Of a DNA stretch of 64,000 nucleotides, positions 48,536 to 62,400 are shown piece after piece. The notes beneath the pieces were generated by a model. The model ran no database searches and was not told the DNA's origin. It worked only from the letters and a program-made list of their open reading frames with translations. The translations under genes were made by a program, and so were the position numbers. Origin of the DNA: an uncultured Tenacibaculum sp. (GTDB taxonomy: Bacteria; Bacteroidota; Bacteroidia; Flavobacteriales; Flavobacteriaceae); the NCBI GenBank assembly GCA_947496185.1, contig CANMCD010000012.1:87984-151983 (forward strand), written 5' to 3'. How positions within the stretch are numbered: position 1 is the stretch's first letter; each line of letters begins with the position of its first letter.

Positions 48536-50380
48536 ATGATAAATAAGAACACTATTTATATAATGCTTTTTTTGGTTTGTACCAGTGTGTTTTCACAGGT
48601 TTCTACTAATGCAGAGTTATATAATAGTTTTACTTCTCGAAACTTTATTAAGTTCAACCGCTTTTTAACAGTGCCTACCTTTTCTGCACTGAGAGAAAAA
48701 AGTACTTCTATTAATGCTATAGTAAGAAATAGCTTTGTGAGTTTTGAAGATTCACCAAGGCTCTATTTACTTAGTTATTCAGGAAAAATGAGGAGTAATG
48801 TTGGTGCTGGTTTGGCGGTGTATCAACGTAATATAGGTGTGTTTAAAGATTTTGGAGCTTTGGCAAATTATGCACATAAAATCGAAATGAATAACGATCT
48901 CAGTTTAACGTTTGGATTCAATGCTTTATATAGTAGAAGAAGTGCCAATGGATTAAAAGTTAATTCGGTAGTACCAGACCCCGCAGTGAGTAATTTTCAA
49001 GATATACCGATAGTGAATGTTCAACCAGCAATAACCTTGTCTTTTGGAAAGTTCGACGCTGGAGTCTTTTTTGAAAACTTATTAGATTTCAATCTGAAAG
49101 AGAATAGTATGGCTACTTCTTTTTCAGAAAAAACATATTCAGGGCATATAATGTACTCTCACGAATTTACCTATGCAAATGGCATTTTTGAAGGGGCAGA
49201 TTTGCGAATTTTAGGATTGGTAAGAAAGCCCGGTCAAGGAGAATTTGGTTATGGAGGTAATGTTATTTTTGATTTACCAAAATTAGGATGGTTAAAAGCT
49301 GGGTATGATAAGCAATTTGGAATTTCTGCTGGTGCAGGAGTTAATTTATCCGAAAAACTATCTATAGGATTTACATTTGAAAAAGGAGAGTTTGCTGATA
49401 CAAATGAAGTAGGACTGATCTATAATTTTGGACAAAAATCTTTTGGAAGAAGAAGACCTGTTAGAAGAGCAGGGAATGTTAGTGTAAAACTACCAGAAAG
49501 AAAACCAAAACAAGAAGATAAAAACGAAAACTATAACGATTTATCTGGTGAAATTCAAGAAGCTTATGATTCGATTAGTAAATTGAATAAAAAGGTAGAT
49601 GAGATTCTCCGAATTTTGAATGAAAGGCCTAAGCCTGTTGAAAGAGTTGAAAAAGTTATACACTTGCCTATCAATGATGCTGGTGAAGAAAAAGATCAAT
49701 CTTTGAAGAGGAGTAGCGCGACACCTTGGCGAGAGAAAACTATTACGACCAGAAGAGCCGGTGGTGGAGGAACTATGTATTATGTTGCTGCTAATCAGTT
49801 TAGAAGTAAAGAAAATGTAGTGTCTTATATCGAAGAGAAGAAACGAAAGTTTGAAAAGGAAGATATAAAAGCTAAATACGTTTTTGACCCTAAAACAAAA
49901 TATTATTATGTGTATTTTGACAGGTTTGCAAAAAAACAGGACGCTGAAAGAATGACAGAAGAGTTTAAAGAAAAGAAACTCTTCGAAGGAGACGATGATG
50001 ATCCTTTAAACCTGAGTAAAGGAAAAACCTATAAAGAAGCCGTTTTTGTCATTAAAATCTCTTTAGGAGGTGAGGCAGAAACCTATAAAGAAGAGAAAAG
50101 CCAACCTCCAGCGAGAGTAAGAACGATGAAGAAAGTAGAAGGACTCGATGAAGGTTATTACTTAGTGGTAAATGTTTTCTCTAAAAAAGCATATGCTGAT
50201 AAATTCTTAGATGAATTAATGAATGATAATATCGAAGCAGATTATTTTATTAATCCATCAACAGGTTATAGACACGTATATATTTTAAAAACAGATAGTA
50301 GAAGTGAGGCTATAAAGTTATATGAGAATAACTTAAACGGTACTTACTATAGTAAAAAATCGATTATTAATATAAGATGA
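48536..50380 (+). CDS. PorP/SprF-like barrel fused to coiled coil and two SPOR-like domains
   Basis: A 614-residue protein with signal peptide MINKNTIYIMLFLVCTSVFSQ. Residues about 22-310 form a PorP/SprF-type outer-membrane barrel (LRILGLVRKPGQGEFGYGGN and SIGFTFEKGEFADTNEVG near its end). A short coiled coil follows (about 340-375), then two SPOR-like domains of about 75 residues (from MYYVAANQFRSKENV and from YYLVVNVFSKKAYAD). SPOR domains bind peptidoglycan, so the protein may tie the SprB export or anchor site to the cell wall. It is 14 bp after the Ig gene and 47 bp before sprB. Possible equivalent of F. johnsoniae sprD or sprF by position. Confidence 0.82.
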   Translation: MINKNTIYIMLFLVCTSVFSQVSTNAELYNSFTSRNFIKFNRFLTVPTFSALREKSTSINAIVRNSFVSFEDSPRLYLLSYSGKMRSNVGAGLAVYQRNIGVFKDFGALANYAHKIEMNNDLSLTFGFNALYSRRSANGLKVNSVVPDPAVSNFQDIPIVNVQPAITLSFGKFDAGVFFENLLDFNLKENSMATSFSEKTYSGHIMYSHEFTYANGIFEGADLRILGLVRKPGQGEFGYGGNVIFDLPKLGWLKAGYDKQFGISAGAGVNLSEKLSIGFTFEKGEFADTNEVGLIYNFGQKSFGRRRPVRRAGNVSVKLPERKPKQEDKNENYNDLSGEIQEAYDSISKLNKKVDEILRILNERPKPVERVEKVIHLPINDAGEEKDQSLKRSSATPWREKTITTRRAGGGGTMYYVAANQFRSKENVVSYIEEKKRKFEKEDIKAKYVFDPKTKYYYVYFDRFAKKQDAERMTEEFKEKKLFEGDDDDPLNLSKGKTYKEAVFVIKISLGGEAETYKEEKSQPPARVRTMKKVEGLDEGYYLVVNVFSKKAYADKFLDELMNDNIEADYFINPSTGYRHVYILKTDSRSEAIKLYENNLNGTYYSKKSIINIR

Positions 50381-50427
50381 TATAAATCAAGAAATGAATA
50401 ATAAGTAAAATAAATTTCCCCTTACTA

Positions 50428-53400
50428 ATGAAAAGAATTATACTAACCTTAATTGCGTTAGTGTCTGTACTGGCACTATATGCTCAGAGAGATGTCGTAT
50501 TCTCTGAAAGTAAAATACCCCACAAGGAAATAAGTAAGGCTGACCAACCTTTTTTGGAGCGTTTTAATGCTGCAGTAAGAGGTAATATGTCGTTTATTTC
50601 AAATAATATTTTGAATAGACCTCCAGCCAATACACCTTATAACGGAACTAATTATAACCATAATTTTTTCCTAGAATACATTGATATTGATGGCGATCCG
50701 TCAACTTTTTCGTCTTCTAGTGCAGAAATGAATTTACCTTCTTGTTCTAAGGTGATTTATGCTGGTTTGTATTGGGCAGGTATATACCCCTATGATAACT
50801 GGTCTGATGAGCCAGGAGGGGTGAATACTAGAGATGATGACTTCAATGAAATTAAGTTTAAGTTGCCTGGGGGAAATTATGTTGACTTAGTAGCTGATAA
50901 ATTTGATTTGACAAAAAGAGAACTCATATATGATGATGGAATTTCTTATGAAAAACCATATGTATGTTACAAGGATGTGACAAGTATGGTTTCTGGAATG
51001 ACCGATCCAAGTGGAAATTATTTTGTAGCAAATATAAAGGCCACTTTAGGTAGAGATCACTACGCACCAGCTTGGTTAGGATCCTCAGCAGGATGGGCAC
51101 TTGTAGTAGTATATGAGAATGAAACTGAGTCTAGTAAAAAGTTTTATGTTTTTGATGGATTTTCTACAATTAGAAGGGCGACTAATCCTAATGTTGATGT
51201 AGGAGTTTCTGGGTTTCAGACCATTCCTACCGGACCTGTTAGGGCACAAATATTAGTAGCTGCCTTAGAAGGGGATCAACCAATACCGGGTGATAATTTT
51301 CAAATTCGAGCACCTAGTGGAGCGTATACTACTATGACAACAGGAAATGCAAACCCTGTAAATAATTTCTTTAACAGTTCTATTACGGTAAACAATAGCC
51401 ATGTTACCACTAGAAATCCTGCGAGTCAAAATACCTTAGGATTTGACGCAGATATGTTTGCTTTGAACAATCCTAGTAATAGTATATTACAAAATAATCA
51501 ATCGAGTACCACTTTACGATTTACGACAGCGGGAGACTCTTATTATCCATTCTTATTAGGAATGTCTGTGGAAATTATCGAACCGAAACTTCAATTAGTA
51601 AAGACGATCGATGATGGTGCAGGAAATGACTTGGCAGGAGCCACCATAGATTTCGGAGATGAATTATGGTATAATATTAGTTTTCAAAATGTCGGAACCG
51701 ATAATGCGTTGAATTCGGAGATTGTTGATATACTTCCTGCAAATATAGACTTGGACGAGTCTACTCTGATATTACCTGCGGGTTTAACAGCGGCTGATTA
51801 TACCTACGAACCTCCTTCAGTATCAAATAGTTTTCGAGGAAAATTGACTTTTGATATTCCCGATAATATGGTGCAAGAAAATGGAGCGAAATATGATATT
51901 CGTTTCATGGTGAAAGTAGTTGCTACGTGTAACGACTTGCGTGATGCTTGTTCTGATGAGATTAGAAATCAGGCTTTTGCTAATTATGATAGTGATCGAG
52001 GAGGAACACCAAGGGTTATCAACGAACCTAGTTTTTCAGGAATTGATAATTGTAATTTTGGAATCATTGGTGCTTCTAACTTTTTAGCAAATGTTTCAGG
52101 ATGTACTTATGAAAGGGATGAGGTACTCTGTGGATCAAATATCACATTATCTGCGGGTAGTGGTTTTGTTTCGTATGAATGGAGAGACTCAAATGGAAAT
52201 GTTATAGGAAATGGTCAATCAATTACTGTGAGTGCTTTAGGTACCTATACGGTTGTAAAAGTAGCCCCTGTAACGTGTATTAGTACAACAGAGATTATCA
52301 ATGTAATTGCGTATAATACACAGCCTAACCCACTTATTTCATTTGCAGATAAAATGTTAACTTGTCCGAATGATGGGTCTGATTTAGCGGAAATTTATCT
52401 TTGTGGTACCGGTAACTCGAGAACCATTAATTTGCCTTTTACAACTTCATCAGGAACTACGGTTAAATGGTATAAACTGGATGAAAATTCTTGTCCAGAT
52501 GAAACTACTGTAGGGTGTGCTAATTTAAATACAGGATGTACTTGGAATGAAATAGGGGCAAACTTAAGCCATAACTTTAATCAAGCAGGTGAGTATATGG
52601 TGGAAGTTTTGTATGACGGAAGGTGTCCTAAAAAATATTATTTTAACGTATTTGTATCGACATTAAACCCTGTGATCGTAGAGGAAGATATGATTTGTGG
52701 TCAGCCAGGGAAAGTTACAATAAACGGAGTACCGAGTGGGTATCAGTATAGTTTGACGGGACCCAATGGATATTTTGTTAACTTTCAGGATTCAAATGAG
52801 TTTTCAATACCTAACCCCGGAGATTATGACTTACAAATTCGTATAAGTAATGCTACGGCAGCTTCATGTACATACGATTTTGGACCGATTAATATTCAAA
52901 ACAGGCTCATAGATCTTGATATTACACCAACAGATATATTATGTGCAGGAGGGCAAGGAAGTATTCGAATTCAGGTCAATAATGTACCCGGTCAATATAC
53001 CTATACATTACAAGAAAATTCAACAACATTGGCAACGCATGGTCCTGTAGATGAGAATGACCATACGTTTAATGTTAGTACCAGTGGAACTTATTCCGTA
53101 ACTGTAACTACAACGGAGTGTAGTATTACAGAGAATGTAACGATTAATCAAGTAGCAAACCTAACGTTAACCGCTGCAAAGACAAAAGACATTACGTGTG
53201 CAAACGGTGCTTCTGACGGTGTAATTAATTTAACTGCTGGAGGCGGTACATTGATAAGTGGTGCACAATATACTTTTGCAGTTTGGACGGATAAAGGAAC
53301 AGATTTATATACTGACATTTCACAAATACCTCCGACGGCGTTTTTTACGGGTAGTACCTATAATGTTACCAATGGTAATGAAGGGACGTATAGATTCGTG

Positions 53401-56400
53401 GTCATTGATAGTAATAACTGTTATACCATTTCAAACCCTATAGAAGTAGTCGTAGAAACACCACTAACATTTACACATTCAGCGAATGGGATATCATGTC
53501 CCGGATTAAGCGATGGCTCAATAACAGTAAGTGTTAATGGAAATAATAACGGTTATGCTGTTGAATATAGTATAGACGGTGGTACCAATTGGAATACTAC
53601 AGGTAATTTTACAGGATTGGCCGTTGGTACTTATGATGTTGATATTAGGACAACAAAAACATCTCATCAATGTACTTATAGTATTAATGATATTGAAATA
53701 GAAGACAAAACTCAGGTAGCGAGCACTGCAAGTCTAACACAAGATTATACTTGTCTTGAACAAGGAACGATTACATTTACGGCTGCTACAGGAGGTACTT
53801 CACCTTTTAGTTATGGAATTAACGGAGTATATTCTACTGATTTGGCTAAGCCAAATTTAACGGAAGGGACATATATATTGACGGTACAGGATGCTAATGG
53901 GTGTATCGGAAATTTGCCGAATATTACCATTGACCCATTACCAACCAGACCAAATTTCACACATAATATAACGTATAATTGTGATGGAAGTGGTGAGGTT
54001 ACTGTGACTCCTCATGTGGCAGGATATACGTATAGTTTGAACGGAGGAAATGCAGTAACAACAAATGTATTAAGTCAGGTACCTGTCGGAACTCATACAA
54101 TAACAATCGATTATGGAAGAGAGTGTACTACAAATATTTCGGTAACGGTTGTAGCAAACCAAGGTATGACAGGTTCCATTGTTAGTAGTGAAGATGCAAC
54201 ATGTCATTCGGCCGATAATGGGGTGATTACCATATCAGCTACTAATTATGTAGGTGGAGATTATGAATATTCTGTAGACGGAGGAACAACTTGGTCTACG
54301 TCTGCCGATAACCCTTATCGAATTGTTGGATTACCGGCTGGTAATTATGACGTGTATATTAGAGATACGATGGGGTCAACGTATTGTCCTATGAGTTTAG
54401 GACAGGTAACGATAGCACAACCACCTCAAATTGTTTTCACTACTTCGGTTACAAAACCAGCAAGTTGTAGTGGTGCACAGACTGGAGGTGATATAACAGT
54501 TACCGCAACAGGGGGTACACCGCCCTTTGAGTATAGTATTGATGGAGGTTTAAACTGGCAAACTTCAAATGTTTTTACCAATTTACCACCAGATGATTAT
54601 ATCATAAAAGTTAGAGATAGCCGAGGTTGTGATGAATGTGGATGTACAACAAATCCTTTCATAAATGGAAGTTTCGAATTTCCTAACCCTGGTTCGACCC
54701 AATTTAGAATGCTTCATGAAAGTGCTTTTCCAGGATGGGAAACTACAGCACCTGATAATAATATTGAGGTATGGTCAAATAATTTCTTAGGGGTACCTCC
54801 TTCTGACGGTATTTCCTTTGTAGAATTAAATGCAAATTATTCTTCATCGTTATATCAAGAATATTGTACCCGTGAAGGTGAAACCATTAATTGGTCTATT
54901 GATCATAGAGGTAGAGCTGGTGTAGATGTGGCACGAGTAAGAATTGGTGGTAGTTTGGCTACAGCAACGACACAACAGGTTATGACTGACGGGAATACGG
55001 CTTGGGGAAGTTATTCAGGAACCTATGTCGTTCCTGCAGGGCAACCCACGACAATAATATCTTTTGAAGCCGTTTCTACAGCAACAGGTAATCTTACTGT
55101 AGGAAATCTTATTGATAATGTTAATATCGAGGTAGTGAAAGATGGTTGTACACCAAATACCACAACCATATCAACACCGCAAGCAGTATTGCATAATGCT
55201 TCAATAACGAATTGTTATAATGGAAGCAATGGAGAGATTACGGTTAATGTAACACAAGGAGTACAAAATTATTTATTTAGAATTGATGGAGGAGCATGGG
55301 TAGCACCTTCTCCAGCGAATGCAACTTCACATACTTTCACCGGTTTGACACCAGGTAATTATACGGTTGAAGTGCAGGATGCTTTGGGGTGTACGTCGAC
55401 GGCAAGCTCACATACCCTTGATAATACATTGACGGCAACTTCAGCAATTACGAATATTACTTGTGATCCAGGTGAAGTAACAATAACAGCTTCTGGAGGA
55501 GATGGTAATTATGTATATGGTTTTATAGCCAATGGAGGAACACCTACTTTTGGAAATACCAATACATTTAGTGTTACAACTGCTGGTAGTTACGATGTAT
55601 ATGTTCGAGATAATAATGGAAATGCAGGATATTGCGAGTTTACCGAAACAATTTCTGTTTCACAAATTAACAATCCTACGGTAACCTTATCAACGACACA
55701 GCCAAGTTGTAATGGAAATACAGGAAGTATAGAAGCAACAATAACTAATGGAGTAGCTCCTTTTAATGTAACGATTTCAGCAGTAAATGCAGGAACAAAT
55801 AATACGGTTGGGCCAACAACAGATACTAAAGTTTTATTTGATACACTTGGAAGTGATACCTATAATATTCAAGTAACAGATGCTAATGGATGTACAAGCA
55901 CAGTAGCAAGCTCAACAATCACAGTTCCAGCTACAATAACAAGTTCAGCAACAATTACACAAAATTATACTTGTGCGCAAAATGGAATTATAACTTTTGG
56001 AGCTACGGCAGGAGGAACCCCTCCTTATAGTTACGGAATTAATGGTGTGTATTCAACAAATCCTGTGAAGGATAATTTAACAGCAGGAATTTATGTATTA
56101 ACTGTTAGAGATGCTAATAGTTGTATTTTGAATTTATCAAATTTAACAATAGACGCATTGCCTACAAAACCAGATTTTACGTATAATATAGCGTATAATT
56201 GTAACGGTTTAGGAGATGTGACGGTAACTCCACATGTAATTGGTTATACCTATAGTTTGAATGGAGCAACTCCTGTAACTACCAATGTATTTAGCAATTT
56301 ATCAGTAGGAGATCATACAGTAGAAATAAATTATGGTAAGTCATGTACCGATACAATTACAGTATCTGTTGTGGCAGATCAAGGTTTCACAGCCAGTATC

Positions 56401-59400
56401 TCAGGTACGACAGATGTATCATGTAATGGATCAGATCAAGGAAGTTCTATTACCATAGATGCTGAAAACTTTGGTGCCTCTTATGAATATTCAGTTGATG
56501 GAGGAACCAACTGGACAAATACGACAACAAATCCAGTGGTCGCTACAGGAGTACCCGTAGGATCACATAATGTAAGAGTACGTATTTCGGCAGGAAATTG
56601 TGAATTAGATTTAGGAGCTGCTGTAATAGGAGAACCAACACCGGTTACAGTAACGGCGAGTGTAACAAGTCCAGCAAATTGTACTGCTAGTCCGGGAGCA
56701 ACGATAACAGCAGTGGGCTCAGGTGGTACACCTCCTTATGAATATAGTATAGATGGAGGAAATAATTGGCAATCAAGCGCTGTATTTACAGGAGTTACTC
56801 CTGATGCAGATGACTATAGAATACAAATTAGAGACAGTAGTGGTTGTAATGATTGTGGTTGTTATTTAGATTCAAATGATGGTTCTGATGGTTATGGTGG
56901 AAATATGCGAGTAACCACTAATTTAGGAAGTTTTAGAAAAGTTGGTGCATTTTCGAGTTCTAGTCATGAAGGACATATGAATATTAATGGTACAAATGTG
57001 CCATTTACATTAGATATTCAACAATTAGGAAGTCATCCAAGGCATAATGATATTAATAATGGGCATGCTGTGACTGACTATAATAGTATTACTTGGGGTG
57101 GAAGTAGTGGAAGAGCAACAGTAGTACGTATGCATTTTCATGAAATGGTTTTCAATTTTGAACACCCTGTTAGTAATTTAAGAGTGGTATTCGGTTCTCT
57201 AGGAGCAGGTTCATCTGATTGTAGAGTTACTCTTTCTGCTTTTGGCGATGGAACATTTTTAAATAGTGCCAGTGCAAATGAATTGAATGGAGGCTATAAT
57301 ATCCCGGGTACTTATAGTACTGTTAGGTTAGTAATGAATCAAGCAGATTGCTGGCATACGCATGCTTTTTTGACGACTACTGGTAGTTCTAGCAGTGCTT
57401 GTGATCTTGATAATTGCGGAACAACGGTAAAAGTTGATCCACCTGCAAGTGTAACTCATAATGCAACTGTAACAAATTGCTATGACGGTACAAATGGGCA
57501 AATAGCCGTAAACGCCACACAAGGAGTACAGGATTATTTGTTTAGAATTAACGGTGGTGCGTGGATAGCACCAACGCCAACAAATGCTACGTCTCATACG
57601 TTTACAGGTTTGACACCAGGTAATTATACAATAGAAGTACAAGACGCGCTGGGGTGTACATCAACGGCAAGTTCTCATACGCTTGATGATACACTAACAG
57701 CGACCTCGTCTATAACGAATATAACGTGTAATCCCGGTTCTGTAACAATAACTCCTTCAGGAGGAGATGGGAATTATGTGTATAGTTTTGTAACGAATGG
57801 AGGTACGCCTACTTTTGGAAATACAAATACATTTAATGTAACTACAGCAGGTAGTTATGATGTTTATGTCCGTGATAATAACGGTAATGTTGGGTATTGT
57901 GAGTTTACAGAAACAATAGCAGTTACTCAAATTAGTAGCCCGACAATAACATTGTCTACTACGCAACCTAATTGTAATGGAGATACAGGGAGTATAGAAG
58001 CTTCCATAACCAATGGAGTAGCGCCCTTTAATGTGACTATTTCAGCAGTTAATGCAGGGACAAATAATACTGTAGGGCCAACTACGGATACCAAAGTACT
58101 GTTTGAAAACTTAAATGGAGACACGTATAATATACAAGTTACAGATGCTAATGGATGTACGAGTACACTTGAAAGTTCAACGATCACTGTACCGACAACG
58201 GTATCAAGTTCGGCAACGTTAACACAAGATTATACATGTTTACAACCTGGGGTAATTACTTTCGGAACTACCACAGGAGGTACACCGCCTTATAGTTATG
58301 GTATAGATGGTGTATATTCAACAAATGTTTCTAAAGGTAATTTAACGGAGGGAACTTATGCATTAACGGTACAAGATGCTAATGGGTGTTTGTTAACTTT
58401 AACGAGTATAACGATAGATCCATTACCAACCAAGCCTGATTTTACATATAATGTCGCTTATAATTGTGATGGGACAGGAGATGTGACGGTTACTCCTCAC
58501 GTTGTAGGATATACCTATAGTTTGAATGGTGGAGGTTCTCTAACAACGAATGTATTTAGCGGTCTTTCTGTAGGAGATCACACCGTTGAAATAAATTATG
58601 GAAGGTCATGTACCGACACTATTACAGTATCTGTAGCTCCAAGTCAAGAATTTAGAGCCTCTATTACAGGAACAACAAATGGAACATGTAATGCTTCATC
58701 AGATGGAACAATAACTATCGATGGAGAAAACTTTGGGCTGTCTTATGATTATTCAGTTGATGGTGGAACTACGTGGGTAAATACAACGGTAAATCCAGTT
58801 ACAGTAAGTGGTATAGCAGCAGGAATACACAATGTAAGAGTTCGTATTTCTACTGCACTTTGTGAGTTAGATTTAGGTAGTGTAACAGTGATAGAACCAG
58901 ATGCTTTGATAGTGTCTGCGTTGATTTCAAGCCCTGCAAATTGTACAGTAACACCAGGGGCAGTAATTACAGCAACCGCAACAGGAGGCACAGCACCATA
59001 TGAATTTAGTATAGATGGTGGTGGGACTTGGCAGTCAAGTGGAGTGTTTACAAATGTCGCGGTAAGTGGTACAGCTTATACAATTCAAGCTAGGGACTCT
59101 AGGAGCTGTGCTTCTACTAGCAATGCAAGTATTACAGTAAATCCACCAGCGACGGTAACTCATAATGCTACCGTAACAAACTGTTACGATGGTACGAATG
59201 GACAGATAGCTGTAAATGTAACACAAGGTGTACAAGATTATTTGTTTAGAATTAATGGTGGTGCATGGACTGCACCTACACCTGCAACAGCAAACTCACA
59301 TACGTTTACTGGGTTGACTCCGGGTAATTATACTATTGAGGTACAAGATGCTTTAGGGTGTACATCTTCGGCAAGTTCACACACCTTAGAAGAAACATTA

Positions 59401-62400
59401 ACAGCTACTTCGTCAATTACGAATATAACGTGTGACCCAGGAGTAGTGACGGTTACTGCATCAGGAGGAGATGGAAATTATGTCTATGGTTTTGTAGCTA
59501 CGGGAGGTACACCTACTTTTGGAAGTACCAATACTTTTAATGTAACTACAGCTGGAAATTATGATGTTTATGTACGCGATACTAGTGGAAATGCTGGGTA
59601 TTGTGAATTTATGGAAACCGTTACAGTTTCACAGATAACGAATCCAGCAGCCACACTAACGACAACACAACCAAATTGTAATGGTGATACAGGAAGTATA
59701 GAAGCAACGATAACTAATGGTGTTGCTCCTTATAATATAACAATTGCTGCAGTTAATGCAGGAACAACAAATACAGTAGGACCAACAACGGATACTAAGG
59801 TGTTATTTGATAATTTAGGTGGAGATACCTATAATATTCAAGTAACGGATGCGAATGGATGTACAAGTGCCTTGGTAAGTTCTACGATAACAGTACCAAC
59901 AACGGTATCAAGTTCGGCAACGTTAACACAAGATTATACTTGTTTGCAACCCGGAGTTATCACGTTTGGAAGTACTTCGGGAGGTACAGCTCCTTATAGT
60001 TACGGTATAAATGGTGTATATTCTACGAATCCAGCAAAGGGTAATCTAACAGAAGGAACGTATGCACTAACGGTACAAGATGCGAATGGGTGTTTGTTAA
60101 CTTTAACGAGTATCACAATAGACCCATTACCTACCAAACCTAACTTTACTTATAATGTAGCTTATAATTGTGATGGAACAGGAGACGTAACAATTACTCC
60201 ACATGTAATAGGGTATACCTATAGCTTAAATGGTGCTGGAGCGGTTACTACAAATGTACTAGCAAATGTAGCTGTAGGAGATCATACTGTAGTTATTGAT
60301 TATGGTAGGGATTGTACAGAAACAATTTCTGTTTCTGTAGCAGCGAATGAAGAATTTAGAGCTACCGTTACTGGTCAAACAGATGCCACGTGTAATGGTG
60401 TTTCTGATGGTACAGTAACGATTAATGCAGAAAATTTTGGGGTATCTTATGATTATTCTGTAGATGGCGGAGCTAATTGGGTTAATACCACTACAAATCC
60501 AGTGATCGTAACTGGAGTTCCTGTAGGAACACATAATGTTAGAGTGCGTATTTCCGCAGGAACTTGTGAGCGTGATCTAGGGAATACAACGATTGGGCAA
60601 CCAACAGCGGTTGGTATATCTGGAGCTATTTCAAGTCCAGCTAACTGTACAACTTCCCCAGGTGCAACAATAATAGCAACAGGTTCAGGTGGAACACCAC
60701 CGTATGAATATAGTATAGATGGAGGTACGACTTGGCAAACCAGTACCATATTTACAGGAGTATTGGCAAGTGCTACACCATACACGATTACAATAAGAGA
60801 TTCGAACAGTTGTTCTTTGGTAAGTAATCCTATTACAGTTAATGCACCACCAACCGTAACCTATAACACCACAGTAACGAATTGTTATAATGGTAGTAAT
60901 GGGCAAGTGGCTATAACGGTAACACAGGGAACAGCAGATTATATGTTTAGAATTAATGGAGGAGCATGGACAGCACCAACACCTGTTACTTCAACAACAC
61001 ATACATTTACAGGATTAACTCCTGGGACTTATAATTTAGAGGTAATGGATTCATTGGGTTGTACAGCAACGTCTACAGAAACCATTAGTACAGAGTTATT
61101 ATTGTCTACGAATATTATAGATATACATTGTAACCCTGGACAAATTACAGCCAATGCATCAGGAGGGGTAACCACATATGTTTATGCTTTTGTAGATGAA
61201 GGAGTAACTCCAGTTCCGAGTGATTTTACTGCAACAAATACTTTTTCGATTGCAGTAGGAACACCAACTCCAAGGAGGTATGATGTATATGTAAGAGATA
61301 ATGCAGGAAATACAGGATATTGTAAAACTTCAAGAACTGGAATTGAAATAAATACCACACCTACATTAGATATTACAGGAACCGCTAACCAACCAATTTG
61401 TAGTGGAGACAACGGAAGTATTGACTTGGCTATCGTTGGAGGCGAATTACCGTATACTATTAATGCAACTGGACCAGGAGGGTATTCGAATTCGGTTGCT
61501 AATTTTGCTCAAAATAGTAATACTTACTCGAATCTTGTTGCAGGAACGTATACAATAAATATAACCGATGCAAATGGTTGTACAGATACAGAAACAGTAA
61601 CTTTAGTTGATCCAAATCCTTTGGTATTCGATTTAATACCGGTTTTACCACCAGGTTGTACCGTTGATCCAGCAAACACAGGGTTTGATTTTGGTACAGT
61701 TGATCCTAATGATTATTTACCATATACACTTCAATATAGTGTTGATAACGGTGTTACTTGGGTTGATTTTACGTCAACAAGTGGTCAATTAAGGAATTAT
61801 AATTCAGGAGATATTGTATTTCCAGCCTTAAGAATTTTTGATTCAGGAACATCAACAACAAGATGTTTGGCTACTTATGGTAGGTATGAAATCGTTTATA
61901 ATGTAGAAGGGTTAATTGTAAACCCAGTAACGAATCCTAGTGATTGTACAACAGGATTAAGTGTGACGGTAGAAGCTGTAGGTGGAGCTGGACCGTATTC
62001 ATTCGCGATCGGTTCACCATCAGGTTGGTTGCCTCACGATACTACAAGTCCAACCACAATTCAACCAGATCAAACAAGAACTAGAACGTATTCAGGTTTA
62101 ATACCAGGACTCTCTTACGTGTTCTATGTTAGAGATGCAAGTGGCTGTATTAAACAAAACAATGAAGATATATATGATACTTTTACACCTTCTGTACCTA
62201 TAAATACCACAATTGACAGTCAAGTTTGTGCTGGATTATCAAACGGTCAACTTACATTTACCATTGATAACACTAGTGGAGATTTAATTCTTCCGTTTGA
62301 TTGGACAATTTACAGAAGGGATAATGCAACAACAACAACGGCAGTTGAATCATCAGGAGCTGGTGGAGAGACTAGCTTGACGATTACTTCTTCAGTTGGA

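Noticed and set aside
53258-53443. Plus-strand frame of 61 codons inside sprB
   Set aside because: It is out of frame with the sprB reading frame, which stays open through it, and its translation looks random.
53722-61620. Regular repeats that might suggest a CRISPR or satellite array
   Set aside because: The repeats are in frame, encode similar protein with synonymous changes, and have units of 1.7-2.3 kb; there are no short identical repeats with unique spacers and no cas genes.
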